DNA of 55,623 nt, taken from Burkholderiales bacterium RIFCSPLOWO2_12_FULL_61_40 (GTDB lineage Bacteria; Pseudomonadota; Gammaproteobacteria; Burkholderiales; Burkholderiaceae_C). The notes under the pieces are model-generated. The model ran no database searches. It saw only the letters and a program-made list of their open reading frames with translations, and had not been told where the DNA came from. Position numbers and translations under genes: made by a program. The stretch is from the NCBI GenBank assembly GCA_001770935.1, contig MESI01000038.1:1-55623 (forward strand). The letters are read 5' to 3'. Positions 35,761 to 44,207 of the stretch are shown piece by piece (within the stretch, counting starts at the first letter, position 1; the number at the start of each line of letters is the position of its first letter).

Positions 35761-38700
35761 GTCGCCTGAATCACCAGGAAGCTGACCAACTCAAAGTCGT
35801 CCAGCCCGGCCACCTCATGCACCAGGGCGGTGGTCTTTCCGGGCGTGAAGAGGCTGTCCACGTCTTGCTCTTGCTGGCGCTCGATCATGGAGTGAATGGC
35901 TTGGTCCAGCAGTGCGGAATAGGCCTGCATGTTGCGGCCATCGCCAGTGGCTAGGTTGAATGGCTCGAACGCGGCGGGAATGGGCTCGGCCTTGCCTTTG
36001 CAGGCGTTGCGGGCCAGGTCCAGCAGCTGCTTGACCTCGGTGTGGTCGGCAATGGTGGTGCCGTCCAGCCCGATGTAGACCAAGTAATAGGGATGTAGCC
36101 GGTTTTTCTGCTTGACGACAGCGCCCGCGGAGCCGCCCAGCAGGCGGTTGCGCAGGGTAAAGATCACACCGGGGAGCAAGCCCATTTCTGCATCGGCGGG
36201 CACCACGGCATGCAGGCCATGGGGCAGGCGGGTGAGGTCGCCATTGGCCTTGACGTAGTTCAGCAGGTCCATGCGGAAATCGTTCAGACCCAGATCGGTG
36301 ATGGACACCCCGGTCTTGAGGTCTTCCATTTCAATGACTTCTTCTTGCAGGCGGCGCAATTGCTCCTTGCGGTAGGCCACGTCATTGGCTTGGGCGGACA
36401 GCACGTTGTCATCGCCCGTGGCGGTCACGTCGGCAATCATCATGCGGCTTTCGACCCGCTCTTTGAGGCGGATGTACTCGTCCAGGCTGATGTCGGGCCA
36501 GTAGTTGACCAACTGGATGCGCGCGTTGGGTGAGCCAATGCGGTCCACCCGGCCAAAGCGCTGGATGATGCGCACGGGGTTCCAGTGGATGTCGTAGTTG
36601 ATGACGGTGTCGCAGTCCTGCAGGTTCTGGCCTTCGGAGATGCAGTCGGTTCCGATCAGCAGGTCGATCTCGCCGGGCTCAAGGGGCAATGAGGCTGCTT
36701 TGTCCTTGGATTGCGGCGAAAACAGCGTCAGGAGGGTTTGAAAATCGATGCCTTGGCGCGGATTCGCGGCGAGTTTGAGCGTGGTTTTGGGGTCCGTCGA
36801 GCCGGTTACCTTGCCGGTGTGGATGCCGTGTTGCTGCAACAGGCTAGAAGCCAGGTTGTCATACAGGTAGTGGGCGGTGTCGGCAAAGGCCGTGAATATC
36901 AGCAGCTTTCGGTTGCCGGGATTGATGGGGTTGGCCAGCTTTTTCTCAATCTCGCCTTTCAGGTGTTGGAGCTTGGCATCGTCAGCCGGGGGGATTTTGG
37001 CCATCTCGGCCAACAGGGTTTCAATGACATCCAGGTCGGCACTCAGGTCGTGTTCCCACGATGGCAAGTCCATGTCGCCTAGGTCAATTTTCACCTTGCC
37101 GCCGGTGCTGCTGTCGCTCGTGTCGTCGAAGTCCGGCAACGCTTTTTCGTCAAAATCGCCCTCATCAAAATCAACGTCCTCAAAATCGGATGCTAGGTCG
37201 GTGAACGTCACGGGCTTGCCCGATTTCTTGAACGCGATGATCTTGCCCAGCGCTTTCTGGTGCTTGCTTTGCAGGCCCTGCAAGGTAAGCCGGAAGGACG
37301 CGACCGAGCTTTCCAGGCGCTTGAGCAGATTGACGGTCATCAGCGCCTGCAAGCTCTTTTCGCGGTCGGCTTGTTTGAGCTTGCCGCCGCCGCTGGCCAC
37401 CTCGGTGTCGTACATGTCTTCGTACTTCTTGATGCGGCTGGGCAAGATGTAGCCCACGGGCGCATACACGGCCAGTTTCAACAGGGATAGCTGGTTGAAG
37501 ATGTCGTTGAAGCCAATGACATCGGTGCGCTGGCTGGCATTGACGACTAACGGGCAGTGGAACGACCGTGGTTTGAGGCGTTCGGGGAAGTTGCCAATGT
37601 CCTTGGTGTCGTAAAACGTCTCGATATGCTTGCGGGAGCGGGCAATGGTGACGCTGTCCAGCAGCTCGAAAAAGTCGAAGTCCAAGGCACTCAATATGGC
37701 GCTGGCGGTGCGGTCGTCTGGGGGCAACTTGGTCCAGTTGTTGAACGCGGCTTGCGCACGGCGGAATATCCCGTCGATGTCTTTTTCAGTGCGCAGCTTG
37801 TCACCCAGCAACCCGGCATTGCCTTCGTAGGCCAGGGCCAATTGGTTGCGCAGGTCGTTGAACCGGTTGTTGACTGGGGTGGCGGACAACATCAGCACCT
37901 TGGTCTTCACGCCCTGCTTGATGACAGAGTTCATCAGCTTTTGGTAGCGGGTTTCCTTGTCTTTGAAGGCATCGTTGTTACGAAAATTGTGCGACTCGTC
38001 AATCACCACCAGGTCGTAGTTGCCCCAGTTGACGCGGTTGAGCGGTGTACCAAAAGACTCACCGCTGATGCGCTGCAAATCGGTATGGCACAGCACGTCA
38101 TAGTTGAAGCGATCTTTGGCAAAGATGTTGGTTTTGAGGTTGCGGTTGTAAGTGAGCCAGTTGTCGGCCAGCTTCTTGGGGCAGAGCACCAACACAGAGC
38201 GGTTGCGTAGCTCGTAATACTTAATAACGGCCAGCGCCGTGAAGGTTTTGCCCAGGCCCACGCTGTCGGCCAGGATGCAGCCGTTGTAGGTTTCCAGCTT
38301 GTTGATGATGCCGGTGGCGGCATCGCGCTGGAAGTTGAACAGCTTTTGCCACACCAATGTATCCAGGTAGCCCGTGCGGTCGTTGGGCAGCACGTCTTCG
38401 GTGAGGTCTTCCAGAAATTCGTTGAAGATGTTGTAGAGCATCAGGAAGTAGATGCGCTCGGGCGAATTCTCTTGGTATACCGACGCTATATGCTCGCACA
38501 CCAGGTTGGTGACGTCTTGGAGCTTGTCGGGATCGGACCAAATCTGATTAAACAAACTCAGGAACATGCCAGTGTTGGCAGGTTCATCCATCCTGTTGAC
38601 GATGTTGGACACCGCATTGCCACGCTGGTAGCCCAAATCCACAGCGGTAAAGCCATGCAGCGGCATATAAACTGTGTTGAGCTCCGAGGTACTTTCGTCG

Positions 38701-39116
38701 GCCTGTACCGCTGCAAACTGCTGCATGGGCGCCCCGCCACTGTTGGATCGGAACTTAGCCTTGCGGCGCATCCAGTCGGCGCACTCGCGGGCAATGGCGC
38801 GCTGGGTGAGCTTGTTTTTGAGCTGGACTTCAAACTCGGTGCCGTAGAAGCTGCGCTCGTTTCGCGTCTCGGATGGGGACTTGGGGATGTGGAACTCGCG
38901 CCGCTCTTTCTTGGCGGCATCGGTCACCTGGTCGGGCATGAATAACGGGGAGGTGAATATGAATTCGAACGATTCCACCGACTCCAACTCGCGTTTCAGG
39001 GCTTCGAAAGCATAGATGGAAAAGCAGGAGGCTGCGATTTTGAGCCGCGCTCCGGGTTTGATGGACTTTTTGAGGTCATCACCCAATAGATCATTGATGT
39101 TGTCGACTAATTTCAT
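35757..39116 (-). CDS. SNF2-family helicase with PLD-like N-terminal domain
   Basis: Large ATPase of 1119 residues and first gene of the defence operon. Residues about 20-150 resemble the degenerate phospholipase D-like domain of such helicases (LKIAASCFSIYAFEALKREL). SNF2 motifs are DSVGLGKTFTAL (Walker A, about 284-294), VIDESHNFRN (DESH, 373-376), MLSATPVNNRFNDLRNQLAL and, in the second lobe, TDCISEGQNLQDCDTVINYD with QRFGRVDRIGS. A strongly acidic insert (DFEDVDFDEGDFDEK) lies near residue 650. Probably a DNA translocase aiding recognition of invading DNA. It is coupled to DUF4391 by a 4-bp overlap. Confidence 0.9.
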   Translation of the reverse strand: MKLVDNINDLLGDDLKKSIKPGARLKIAASCFSIYAFEALKRELESVESFEFIFTSPLFMPDQVTDAAKKERREFHIPKSPSETRNERSFYGTEFEVQLKNKLTQRAIARECADWMRRKAKFRSNSGGAPMQQFAAVQADESTSELNTVYMPLHGFTAVDLGYQRGNAVSNIVNRMDEPANTGMFLSLFNQIWSDPDKLQDVTNLVCEHIASVYQENSPERIYFLMLYNIFNEFLEDLTEDVLPNDRTGYLDTLVWQKLFNFQRDAATGIINKLETYNGCILADSVGLGKTFTALAVIKYYELRNRSVLVLCPKKLADNWLTYNRNLKTNIFAKDRFNYDVLCHTDLQRISGESFGTPLNRVNWGNYDLVVIDESHNFRNNDAFKDKETRYQKLMNSVIKQGVKTKVLMLSATPVNNRFNDLRNQLALAYEGNAGLLGDKLRTEKDIDGIFRRAQAAFNNWTKLPPDDRTASAILSALDFDFFELLDSVTIARSRKHIETFYDTKDIGNFPERLKPRSFHCPLVVNASQRTDVIGFNDIFNQLSLLKLAVYAPVGYILPSRIKKYEDMYDTEVASGGGKLKQADREKSLQALMTVNLLKRLESSVASFRLTLQGLQSKHQKALGKIIAFKKSGKPVTFTDLASDFEDVDFDEGDFDEKALPDFDDTSDSSTGGKVKIDLGDMDLPSWEHDLSADLDVIETLLAEMAKIPPADDAKLQHLKGEIEKKLANPINPGNRKLLIFTAFADTAHYLYDNLASSLLQQHGIHTGKVTGSTDPKTTLKLAANPRQGIDFQTLLTLFSPQSKDKAASLPLEPGEIDLLIGTDCISEGQNLQDCDTVINYDIHWNPVRIIQRFGRVDRIGSPNARIQLVNYWPDISLDEYIRLKERVESRMMIADVTATGDDNVLSAQANDVAYRKEQLRRLQEEVIEMEDLKTGVSITDLGLNDFRMDLLNYVKANGDLTRLPHGLHAVVPADAEMGLLPGVIFTLRNRLLGGSAGAVVKQKNRLHPYYLVYIGLDGTTIADHTEVKQLLDLARNACKGKAEPIPAAFEPFNLATGDGRNMQAYSALLDQAIHSMIERQQEQDVDSLFTPGKTTALVHEVAGLDDFELVSFLVIQAT

Positions 39117-39213
39117 ACTTTGAGTTGTGTTAGCCCTGCCCCCAAAAGCATCTTAACCAACTCAATCAGCCGACTTTACAACGCCACCCAACTGCCCCCC
39201 CGTTTAACAGCGC

Positions 39214-39275
39214 ATCCGCTCTCGGGCAACGCGGTGCTGGGCGGAATAGCCATCACCATGCACGCCGTGGTGTGA
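39214..39275 (+). repeat. Right copy of the oxidoreductase 3'-end direct repeat
   Basis: An orphan 3' fragment of the molybdopterin oxidoreductase gene with its own stop codon, 10,600 bp from the left copy. Differences are largely silent or conservative (P to A, V to I, A to V), as expected of a homologue from a related strain rather than a recent copy. It lies 97 bp upstream of the helicase start, in the 289-bp gap 39117-39405. Confidence 0.9.
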
Positions 39276-39313
39276 CATGCTGGCGGGGCTGGCTTGGTGC
39301 TATTTCTGCATCA

Positions 39314-39367
39314 AATCAGCCGATAGCCCGCGTAGATATTGCGTAAGCAGCTACGAATAATGTAGCG
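39314..39367 (+). repeat. Dispersed intergenic repeat, copy 6
   Basis: TCAAATCAGCCGATAGCCCG, then AGATATTGCGTAAGCAGCTA and GAATAATGTAGCG. It has the same position relative to the oxidoreductase 3'-end copy as copy 4 has on the left side. Confidence 0.7.
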
Positions 39368-39408
39368 AAACCTCGTAAACAACCCACTCCATCAGATTGC
39401 TGTGGCTA
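39363..39408 (-). pseudogene. Relic of a type III res 3' end
   Basis: Read on the minus strand, 39408-39363 aligns with the last 46 bp around the res stop (28813-28768) at about 76% identity by eye. It encodes HSNLMEWVVYE where res ends YSKLMDLII. The vapC stop codon lies in its first bases. No more of the gene is present. Confidence 0.55.
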
Positions 39409-39807
39409 CCACACCTCCAGCCTCAAACGCGCAGGCACTTGCGCAAAGGCCTTGTCACAGCTGACCAAGGTTACATTCTCGGCCACCGCATGGGCGGCGA
39501 TCATCATGTCAAAGTCGCTGAGGTTGATGCCTTGGGTTTCGAGAGCCGCACAAAACTCGCCGTAGCAGGTGGCGACCCGCTCATCCCAGGGCAGTACGTC
39601 CATGCGCAGCAGCACTTGGATCAGGGCATTTCTCAATCGCGCTGGCTGCCCCCTGCGGTGCAAACCGTATTCCAGCTCCGCCAAAGTGATGCTGGAGATC
39701 ACCACTTGGCCTACCGGCACTTGGGTCAGCCGCGCAAGCAGGCCTGAGTCCCGCCCTTGCATGATGTGGCTGACCACATTGGTGTCGAGCATGTAGCGCT
39801 GGCTCAT
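39406..39807 (-). CDS. vapC: VapC-type PIN-domain ribonuclease toxin
   Basis: Toxin of 133 residues. The PIN-domain acidic residues are visible as [11 protein letters not shown] (Asp near 8), [10 protein letters not shown] (Glu near 44), [12 protein letters not shown] (Asp near 98-100) and [11 protein letters not shown] (Asp near 118). Family members cleave tRNA or rRNA. The start overlaps vapB by four bases (ATGA). Its 3' end abuts a relic of a res gene. Confidence 0.9.
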   Translation of the reverse strand: MSQRYMLDTNVVSHIMQGRDSGLLARLTQVPVGQVVISSITLAELEYGLHRRGQPARLRNALIQVLLRMDVLPWDERVATCYGEFCAALETQGINLSDFDMMIAAHAVAENVTLVSCDKAFAQVPARLRLEVW

Positions 39808-40061
39808 TCTTGGTGGTCCGCGAAGGGATCACGCCGCGAGTGGGTCTGGCGGCGCTCTACAAGCAAGTCGTCTTCCTTGTTTTGAGCCACCACGTCAAGC
39901 AAACCTTGCCAATCGGTCGGCTTACGCGACAGCACCACATCGCCCGTGGCGGGGTCGCGGCGAATGAAGACTTCTGCTGCGTCAAAACGAAACTCCAAGG
40001 GCAAGCGCACCGCCTGGCTACGGCCGGTGGCAAATATTTTGGCAGTTTGGTGCATTTTCAA
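39804..40061 (-). CDS. vapB: VapB-type antitoxin (AbrB/SpoVT fold)
   Basis: Antitoxin of 85 residues. The N-terminal swapped-hairpin DNA-binding segment reads [21 protein letters not shown], typical of VapB; the C-terminal tail ([22 protein letters not shown]) should bind VapC. Transcribed from a well-formed promoter with an overlapping palindrome 20-55 bp upstream, consistent with autoregulation by the VapBC complex. Confidence 0.88.
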   Translation of the reverse strand: MKMHQTAKIFATGRSQAVRLPLEFRFDAAEVFIRRDPATGDVVLSRKPTDWQGLLDVVAQNKEDDLLVERRQTHSRRDPFADHQE

Positions 40062-40080
40062 CTCTCTTTGATCAACAGGT

Positions 40081-40116
40081 ATATCTCATGATATGTATCA
40101 ACAATATGACTGTCAA
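40081..40116 (-). promoter_or_regulatory. vapBC promoter with overlapping palindrome
   Basis: Minus strand reads TTGACA (40116-40111), exactly 17 bp, then TATCAT (40093-40088). The inverted repeat ATATC-ATGA-GATAT (40094-40081) covers the -10, a usual position for a VapB operator. The vapB ATG follows 20 bp later. Confidence 0.65.
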
Positions 40117-40177
40117 CCGAGTTTTCTACATGAAATGTGGGCCTCAGATTTGCCCACCACCCTGACACCCGGCGGCT

Positions 40178-41467
40178 TTACCAGGCGCCGCGTTTGATCT
40201 GCTGGAGGCGCGCCTCCAGGCGGCGCAGGCTGTCCTGGGCCGTGGCCTTGCCGGACAGCACTTCATGGGTGGCGTTCCAAAAACTTTCACTCACCTCGGG
40301 GTACTTCAGGCCCGTCACGGTGGAGGGGCGTGGTGATGCCGCCTGGAACACCTTGTACAACTCGTCCAGAAACGGGTTGGCCTGCAGCACCTCACGGTCC
40401 GAATAGAGCGAACGCAGGGTCGGGTTGTACGACCCCTGGATGGAGCGCTCTTTTTGGACCGCGGCGCTGGTCAGGTACATCACCAGATCGGCGGCGGCGT
40501 CCACGTTTTTGGAGTACTTGGATACCGCCAGTTGCCAGCCGCCCAGAGTGGCGCCCCGGGGGCCGCCCGCCACGGCGGAGGGCAGCGGTGAGACGCCGAT
40601 TTTGCCTTTGATGGGGCTGTCCGCGCTGTTGCCCATGGACCATGCATAAGGCCAGTTGCGCATGAAGGCGGCCTTGCCGCTTTGAAAAACGCCACGGGCA
40701 TCCTCTTCGCCGTAGTTCAACACCTGGGCAGGGGCGATCGTTCCCACCCAGGAAGCGGCTGTTTGGAGCGCTTTCACGGCATGGGGATTGTTGACGGTGA
40801 TCGCGCCCTTGGCATCCACCACGGAGCCGCCGTCAAACGCATTCAGCCACTCCAGCGCGTCGCAGCTCAGGCCTTCGTAGGCCTTGGCCTGAAAAACAAA
40901 ACCCTGAAAGTCCGCGGCCCCCGCGGTGCGCTCGCCCTTTTGGATTTTTTGGGCCACCAGGGCCAGCTCATCCCAGGTCTTGGGGGGCCGCAGCCCGTAC
41001 TTGGCGATCAGGTCTTTGCGGTAAAACAGCAAGCCGGCGTCGGTGAACCATGGCATGGCCAGGAGCTTGCCCTCTTGGGTGTTGTTGCGAACAATGGCCT
41101 GGAAGTGAAAGTACTCCGCCCCCTTGCTGTACTTCTTCAGGTCCACCAGGTGTTCCTTGATCAGGCCCGGCCACACCACGTCCACCATCACCACGTCGAT
41201 TTCCGGCGAAGCGGCCGCGAACATTTTGCGAAACACCCCCAGCAGGTCGGTGGTGGACGATGGCGTAACGTACAGCTTGACGGTGTGGCCGGTCTTGCGC
41301 GCCCAGTCGTCCGTGTGCCGCTTGCAAGAAGCATGGTCCTGTCCGTTGGAGCCACAGGCAATGGTGATGGTGGCGGCCGGTGCAGGCGCACCGAACAGCA
41401 GCAATCCCAACCCCAGGCCTAAACCCTGCAAGCCGGCTTGCAGGGTCCATCGAGTCTTTAGCACCAT
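40178..41467 (-). CDS. ABC-type sugar-binding protein (orphan)
   Basis: Periplasmic solute-binding protein of 429 residues, family 1 (maltose/trehalose ThuE-like). A long signal peptide (GLQGLGLGLGLLLFGAPAPA, cleavage before ATITIACGS) precedes the binding fold, with EIDVVMVDVVWPG, AMPWFTDAGLLFYRKDLIAKYG and KAAFMRNWPYAWSM. The ATG at 41467 has AAGGAG eight bases upstream, so a TTG six bases earlier was rejected. No permease or ATPase gene is adjacent, so it may serve a transporter elsewhere. A paired LacI-type operator lies upstream. Confidence 0.88.
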   Translation of the reverse strand: MVLKTRWTLQAGLQGLGLGLGLLLFGAPAPAATITIACGSNGQDHASCKRHTDDWARKTGHTVKLYVTPSSTTDLLGVFRKMFAAASPEIDVVMVDVVWPGLIKEHLVDLKKYSKGAEYFHFQAIVRNNTQEGKLLAMPWFTDAGLLFYRKDLIAKYGLRPPKTWDELALVAQKIQKGERTAGAADFQGFVFQAKAYEGLSCDALEWLNAFDGGSVVDAKGAITVNNPHAVKALQTAASWVGTIAPAQVLNYGEEDARGVFQSGKAAFMRNWPYAWSMGNSADSPIKGKIGVSPLPSAVAGGPRGATLGGWQLAVSKYSKNVDAAADLVMYLTSAAVQKERSIQGSYNPTLRSLYSDREVLQANPFLDELYKVFQAASPRPSTVTGLKYPEVSESFWNATHEVLSGKATAQDSLRRLEARLQQIKRGAW

Positions 41468-41505
41468 ATCCAAAACTCCTTGTAAAACACAATAAAAATG
41501 GAAAC

Positions 41506-41538
41506 AAAAACGTTTTTGATTATTTCGAAAACGTTTTT
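41506..41538 (-). promoter_or_regulatory. Paired LacI-family operators upstream of the sugar-binding gene
   Basis: AAAAACGTTTTT (41506-41517) and AAAACGTTTTT (41528-41538) are near-perfect palindromes centred on CG, with centres 21 bp apart, two helical turns. LacI/GalR-family operators have this central CG and symmetric arms. They begin 39 bp before the gene. The regulator is not in the window. Confidence 0.6.
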
Positions 41539-41651
41539 GTTAAGAATACGTGCTTTCCCTAGGTGGCAAAATGAATGCCGATTCCCGCACCGTCGGATGT
41601 ACCGAGGACTCACCGTCCAAGCAGACGTCGGCGCAACCAGAAATTTTGCTC

Positions 41652-41698
41652 GAATCGGCCTCCAGCCTTTTTGGAATGTGCTTAAGCAGCTATTAACA
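41652..41698 (+). repeat. Dispersed intergenic repeat, copy 7
   Basis: TCGGCCTCCAGCCTTTTTGG, then AATGTGCTTAAGCAGCTATT, a degenerate copy. It touches the inverted repeat at 41699 in the 340-bp gap (41468-41807) between the sugar-binding gene and parC. Confidence 0.65.
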
Positions 41699-41783
41699 GA
41701 GAAAGTCCATGAGGCGCACCTTCGGTGCTGCTGGGGTGTCAGCGGAGCATTTGCGGCCATCCCAAGCCCTCATGGACTTTCTC
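41699..41783 (-). terminator. Long inverted repeat with nested hairpin downstream of parC
   Basis: Arms GAGAAAGTCCATGAGG (41699-41714) and its exact complement (41768-41783) enclose 53 bp, which hold a tight hairpin GCACC-TTC-GGTGC. It begins 24 bp after the parC stop and lacks a T run. It could act as a transcript end, processing signal or remnant of a small element. Confidence 0.4.
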
Positions 41784-41807
41784 GGTTTAAATTGGTAGCA
41801 AAAACAC

Positions 41808-44195
41808 TCACTCCACGCGGGTAATGCGTGTCGGCTTGAAGCCCAGGTCCGCCGCCTTGCCCTTGCGCGCCCGTGCCGCACGGGCGTTGTTGAGGCTGCG
41901 GATTTCCAGCGTCTCTTCGCGCTCCTTGCCGCCGCGCCCTATGCCTTCGATGCGCACGCTACGGGTATAGGCCGCGACGCCGGCCAGGGTGTCCTTGGCT
42001 TCCAGGTCGATCAGCATCAGGCCCCGGCCGCCATTGGCCATGGATTTGAGTTCGCTGATCTCAAAGGTCAGGATGCGCCCGCCGGTGGAGGCGCAGGCCA
42101 CATGGGTGGCCGCTGCCACCAGCGTGGCGGGCGTGCCTGGAGTGACGACCTTGCCCTGGGCGCCCGACACCAGCGAGGGACGGCACAGGGTTTCACCTTC
42201 GTTGCAGCTGACAAAAGCCTTGCCCGCTTTCTGGCGCGAAGTCATGTTCTCCACCGTGGCCAGAAAGCCGTAGCCCCCCGAGCCACTCAGCAGCAGGGTG
42301 GCCGTCGCTGGCCCTGCAAAGTAGTACAGCAACTGGGTGCCGCTTTCCAGCTCGATCAGCGTGGTCACCGGCTGGCCATCACCACGCCCCCCGGGTAACA
42401 GCGACACCGCGACCGAGTAAATGCGGCCATTGGAGCCAAACACCAGCAGCGTGTCCACACTGCGGCACTCGAAGGTGCCATACAGCGCATCCCCGGCCTT
42501 GAAGGCAAAACTGCCAGCCTCATGGCCGTGGCCGGTGCGGGCCCGCACCCAGCCTTTCTCACTGACCACCACGGTCACCGGTTCATCCACCACCTTGATC
42601 TCCAGCACGACCTTCTTTTCGGCCTGGATCAGGGTACGGCGCGGGTCGGCAAACACCTTGGCATCGGCCTCGATCTCCTTGACCATCAGACGGCGCAAGG
42701 CCGCCGGGCTGCCCAAAATCTCTTCCAGCTTGGCTTGCTCACCGCACAACTCGGAGAGCTCCTGCTCGATCTTGATGGCTTCCAGCCGGGCCAACTGGCG
42801 CAGGCGGATTTCCAGAATATCTTCGGCCTGCCGGTCCGACAGGTTGAAGCGCGCCATGAGCGCCGCCTTGGGCTCGTCGGCCTGGCGGATGATGGCGATC
42901 ACCTCGTCGATGTTGAGCAAGACGAGTTGGCGGCCTTCCAGAATATGGATGCGGTCCAGCACCTTGCCCAGGCGGTGACGGGTGCGCCGCTCGATGGTGC
43001 TGTGGCGAAACGCAATCCACTCCACCAGCATTTGCCGCAGCGACTTCTGGGTAGGCCGACCATCCAGGCCAATCATGGTGAGGTTGATGGGCGAAGAGCT
43101 TTCCAGGCTGGTATGCGCCAGGAGTGCGGTGACCAGCTCCTGCTGCTGGATACGGCTGGTTTTGGGCTCGAACACCAGGCGCACCGGGGCGTCCCGGCTG
43201 GACTCGTCGCGCACCACGTCCAGCACGTTCAGGACGCTGGCCTTGAGTTGGGTCTGTTCTTGCGACAGGGCTTTCTTGCCCGCCTTGACCTTGGGATTGG
43301 TCAGCTCTTCAATTTCTTCCAGCACCCGCTGGCTGCTGACACCGGGCGGCAGCTCGGTCACCACCAGTTGCCACTGCCCACGCGCCAGGTCTTCAATCTT
43401 CCAGCGTGCCCGCACCTTGAGCGAGCCGCGCCCTGTGCGGTAGGCATCGGCAATATCATTGGCCGCGCTGATGATCTGCCCGCCGCCGGGGTAGTCGGGG
43501 CCCGGCACCAGCGTCCACAACTCGGTGTCGGGCAGCTCCGGATTCTTGATCAGGGCCACGCAAGCGTCGGCAATTTCCCGCAAGTTGTGGCTGGGAATCT
43601 CGGTGGCAAGGCCCACGGCAATGCCGCTGGCGCCGTTGAGCAGGCTGAACGGCAGGCGGGCCGGCAACTGGCGGGGTTCTTCGGTGGAACCATCGTAGTT
43701 GGGCTGGAAGTCCACCGTGCCCTGGTCGATCTCGTCCAGCAGCAGGCTGGTGATTTTGGCCAGCCGTGCCTCGGTGTAACGCATGGCCGCAGCGCCATCG
43801 CCGTCACGCGAGCCAAAGTTGCCCTGCCCATCGACCAGCGGGTAGCGCTGTGAAAAGTCCTGCGCCATACGTACCAGGGCGTCGTAGGCCGACTGGTCGC
43901 CGTGCGGGTGAAAACGGCCCAGCACATCCCCCACCACGCGGGCGCTTTTGACGGGCTTGGCGCCGGTATTGCCATTGGCGCCACCGAACCCTAAGCCCAT
44001 GCGCGACATGGAGTACAAAATACGCCGCTGCACGGGCTTCAAGCCATCGCACACATCGGGCAGCGCCCGGCCCTTGACCACGCTCAGGGCGTATTCCAGG
44101 TAGGCACGTTGGGCGTAATTGGCCAGGTTCAGATCGTCGTCGCCACCGCCGCCAGAAGGTAGGGGAGCCAGGTCAAGAATGGGTTGGTCTGTCAT
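41808..44195 (-). CDS. parC: DNA topoisomerase IV subunit A
   Basis: Breakage-reunion subunit of topoisomerase IV, 795 residues; decatenates daughter chromosomes with ParE. The catalytic Tyr is in [11 protein letters not shown] (residue 140). The N-terminal core reads [19 protein letters not shown] and the quinolone-region helix reads [16 protein letters not shown]. The C-terminal beta-pinwheel begins near residue 500. At the position of the usual drug-contact Ser after HGD this protein has Gln (residue 101), and Asp (105) replaces the usual Glu. It lies 12 bp after the transglycosylase gene, in one operon with parE. Confidence 0.95.
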   Translation of the reverse strand: MTDQPILDLAPLPSGGGGDDDLNLANYAQRAYLEYALSVVKGRALPDVCDGLKPVQRRILYSMSRMGLGFGGANGNTGAKPVKSARVVGDVLGRFHPHGDQSAYDALVRMAQDFSQRYPLVDGQGNFGSRDGDGAAAMRYTEARLAKITSLLLDEIDQGTVDFQPNYDGSTEEPRQLPARLPFSLLNGASGIAVGLATEIPSHNLREIADACVALIKNPELPDTELWTLVPGPDYPGGGQIISAANDIADAYRTGRGSLKVRARWKIEDLARGQWQLVVTELPPGVSSQRVLEEIEELTNPKVKAGKKALSQEQTQLKASVLNVLDVVRDESSRDAPVRLVFEPKTSRIQQQELVTALLAHTSLESSSPINLTMIGLDGRPTQKSLRQMLVEWIAFRHSTIERRTRHRLGKVLDRIHILEGRQLVLLNIDEVIAIIRQADEPKAALMARFNLSDRQAEDILEIRLRQLARLEAIKIEQELSELCGEQAKLEEILGSPAALRRLMVKEIEADAKVFADPRRTLIQAEKKVVLEIKVVDEPVTVVVSEKGWVRARTGHGHEAGSFAFKAGDALYGTFECRSVDTLLVFGSNGRIYSVAVSLLPGGRGDGQPVTTLIELESGTQLLYYFAGPATATLLLSGSGGYGFLATVENMTSRQKAGKAFVSCNEGETLCRPSLVSGAQGKVVTPGTPATLVAAATHVACASTGGRILTFEISELKSMANGGRGLMLIDLEAKDTLAGVAAYTRSVRIEGIGRGGKEREETLEIRSLNNARAARARKGKAADLGFKPTRITRVE

Positions 44196-44207
44196 GCGTC
44201 ACATCAA

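Noticed and set aside
28776..39116. DISARM or BREX system
   Set aside because: There is a helicase with a PLD-like region and a methyltransferase, but no DUF1998 (DrmB), no BrxC/PglZ-type genes, and Mod plus Res clearly form a type III pair.
28614..39275. Integrative element with attachment sites
   Set aside because: No integrase, excisionase or tRNA is present, and the flanking copies have diverged at several positions, unlike att duplications of a recent insertion.
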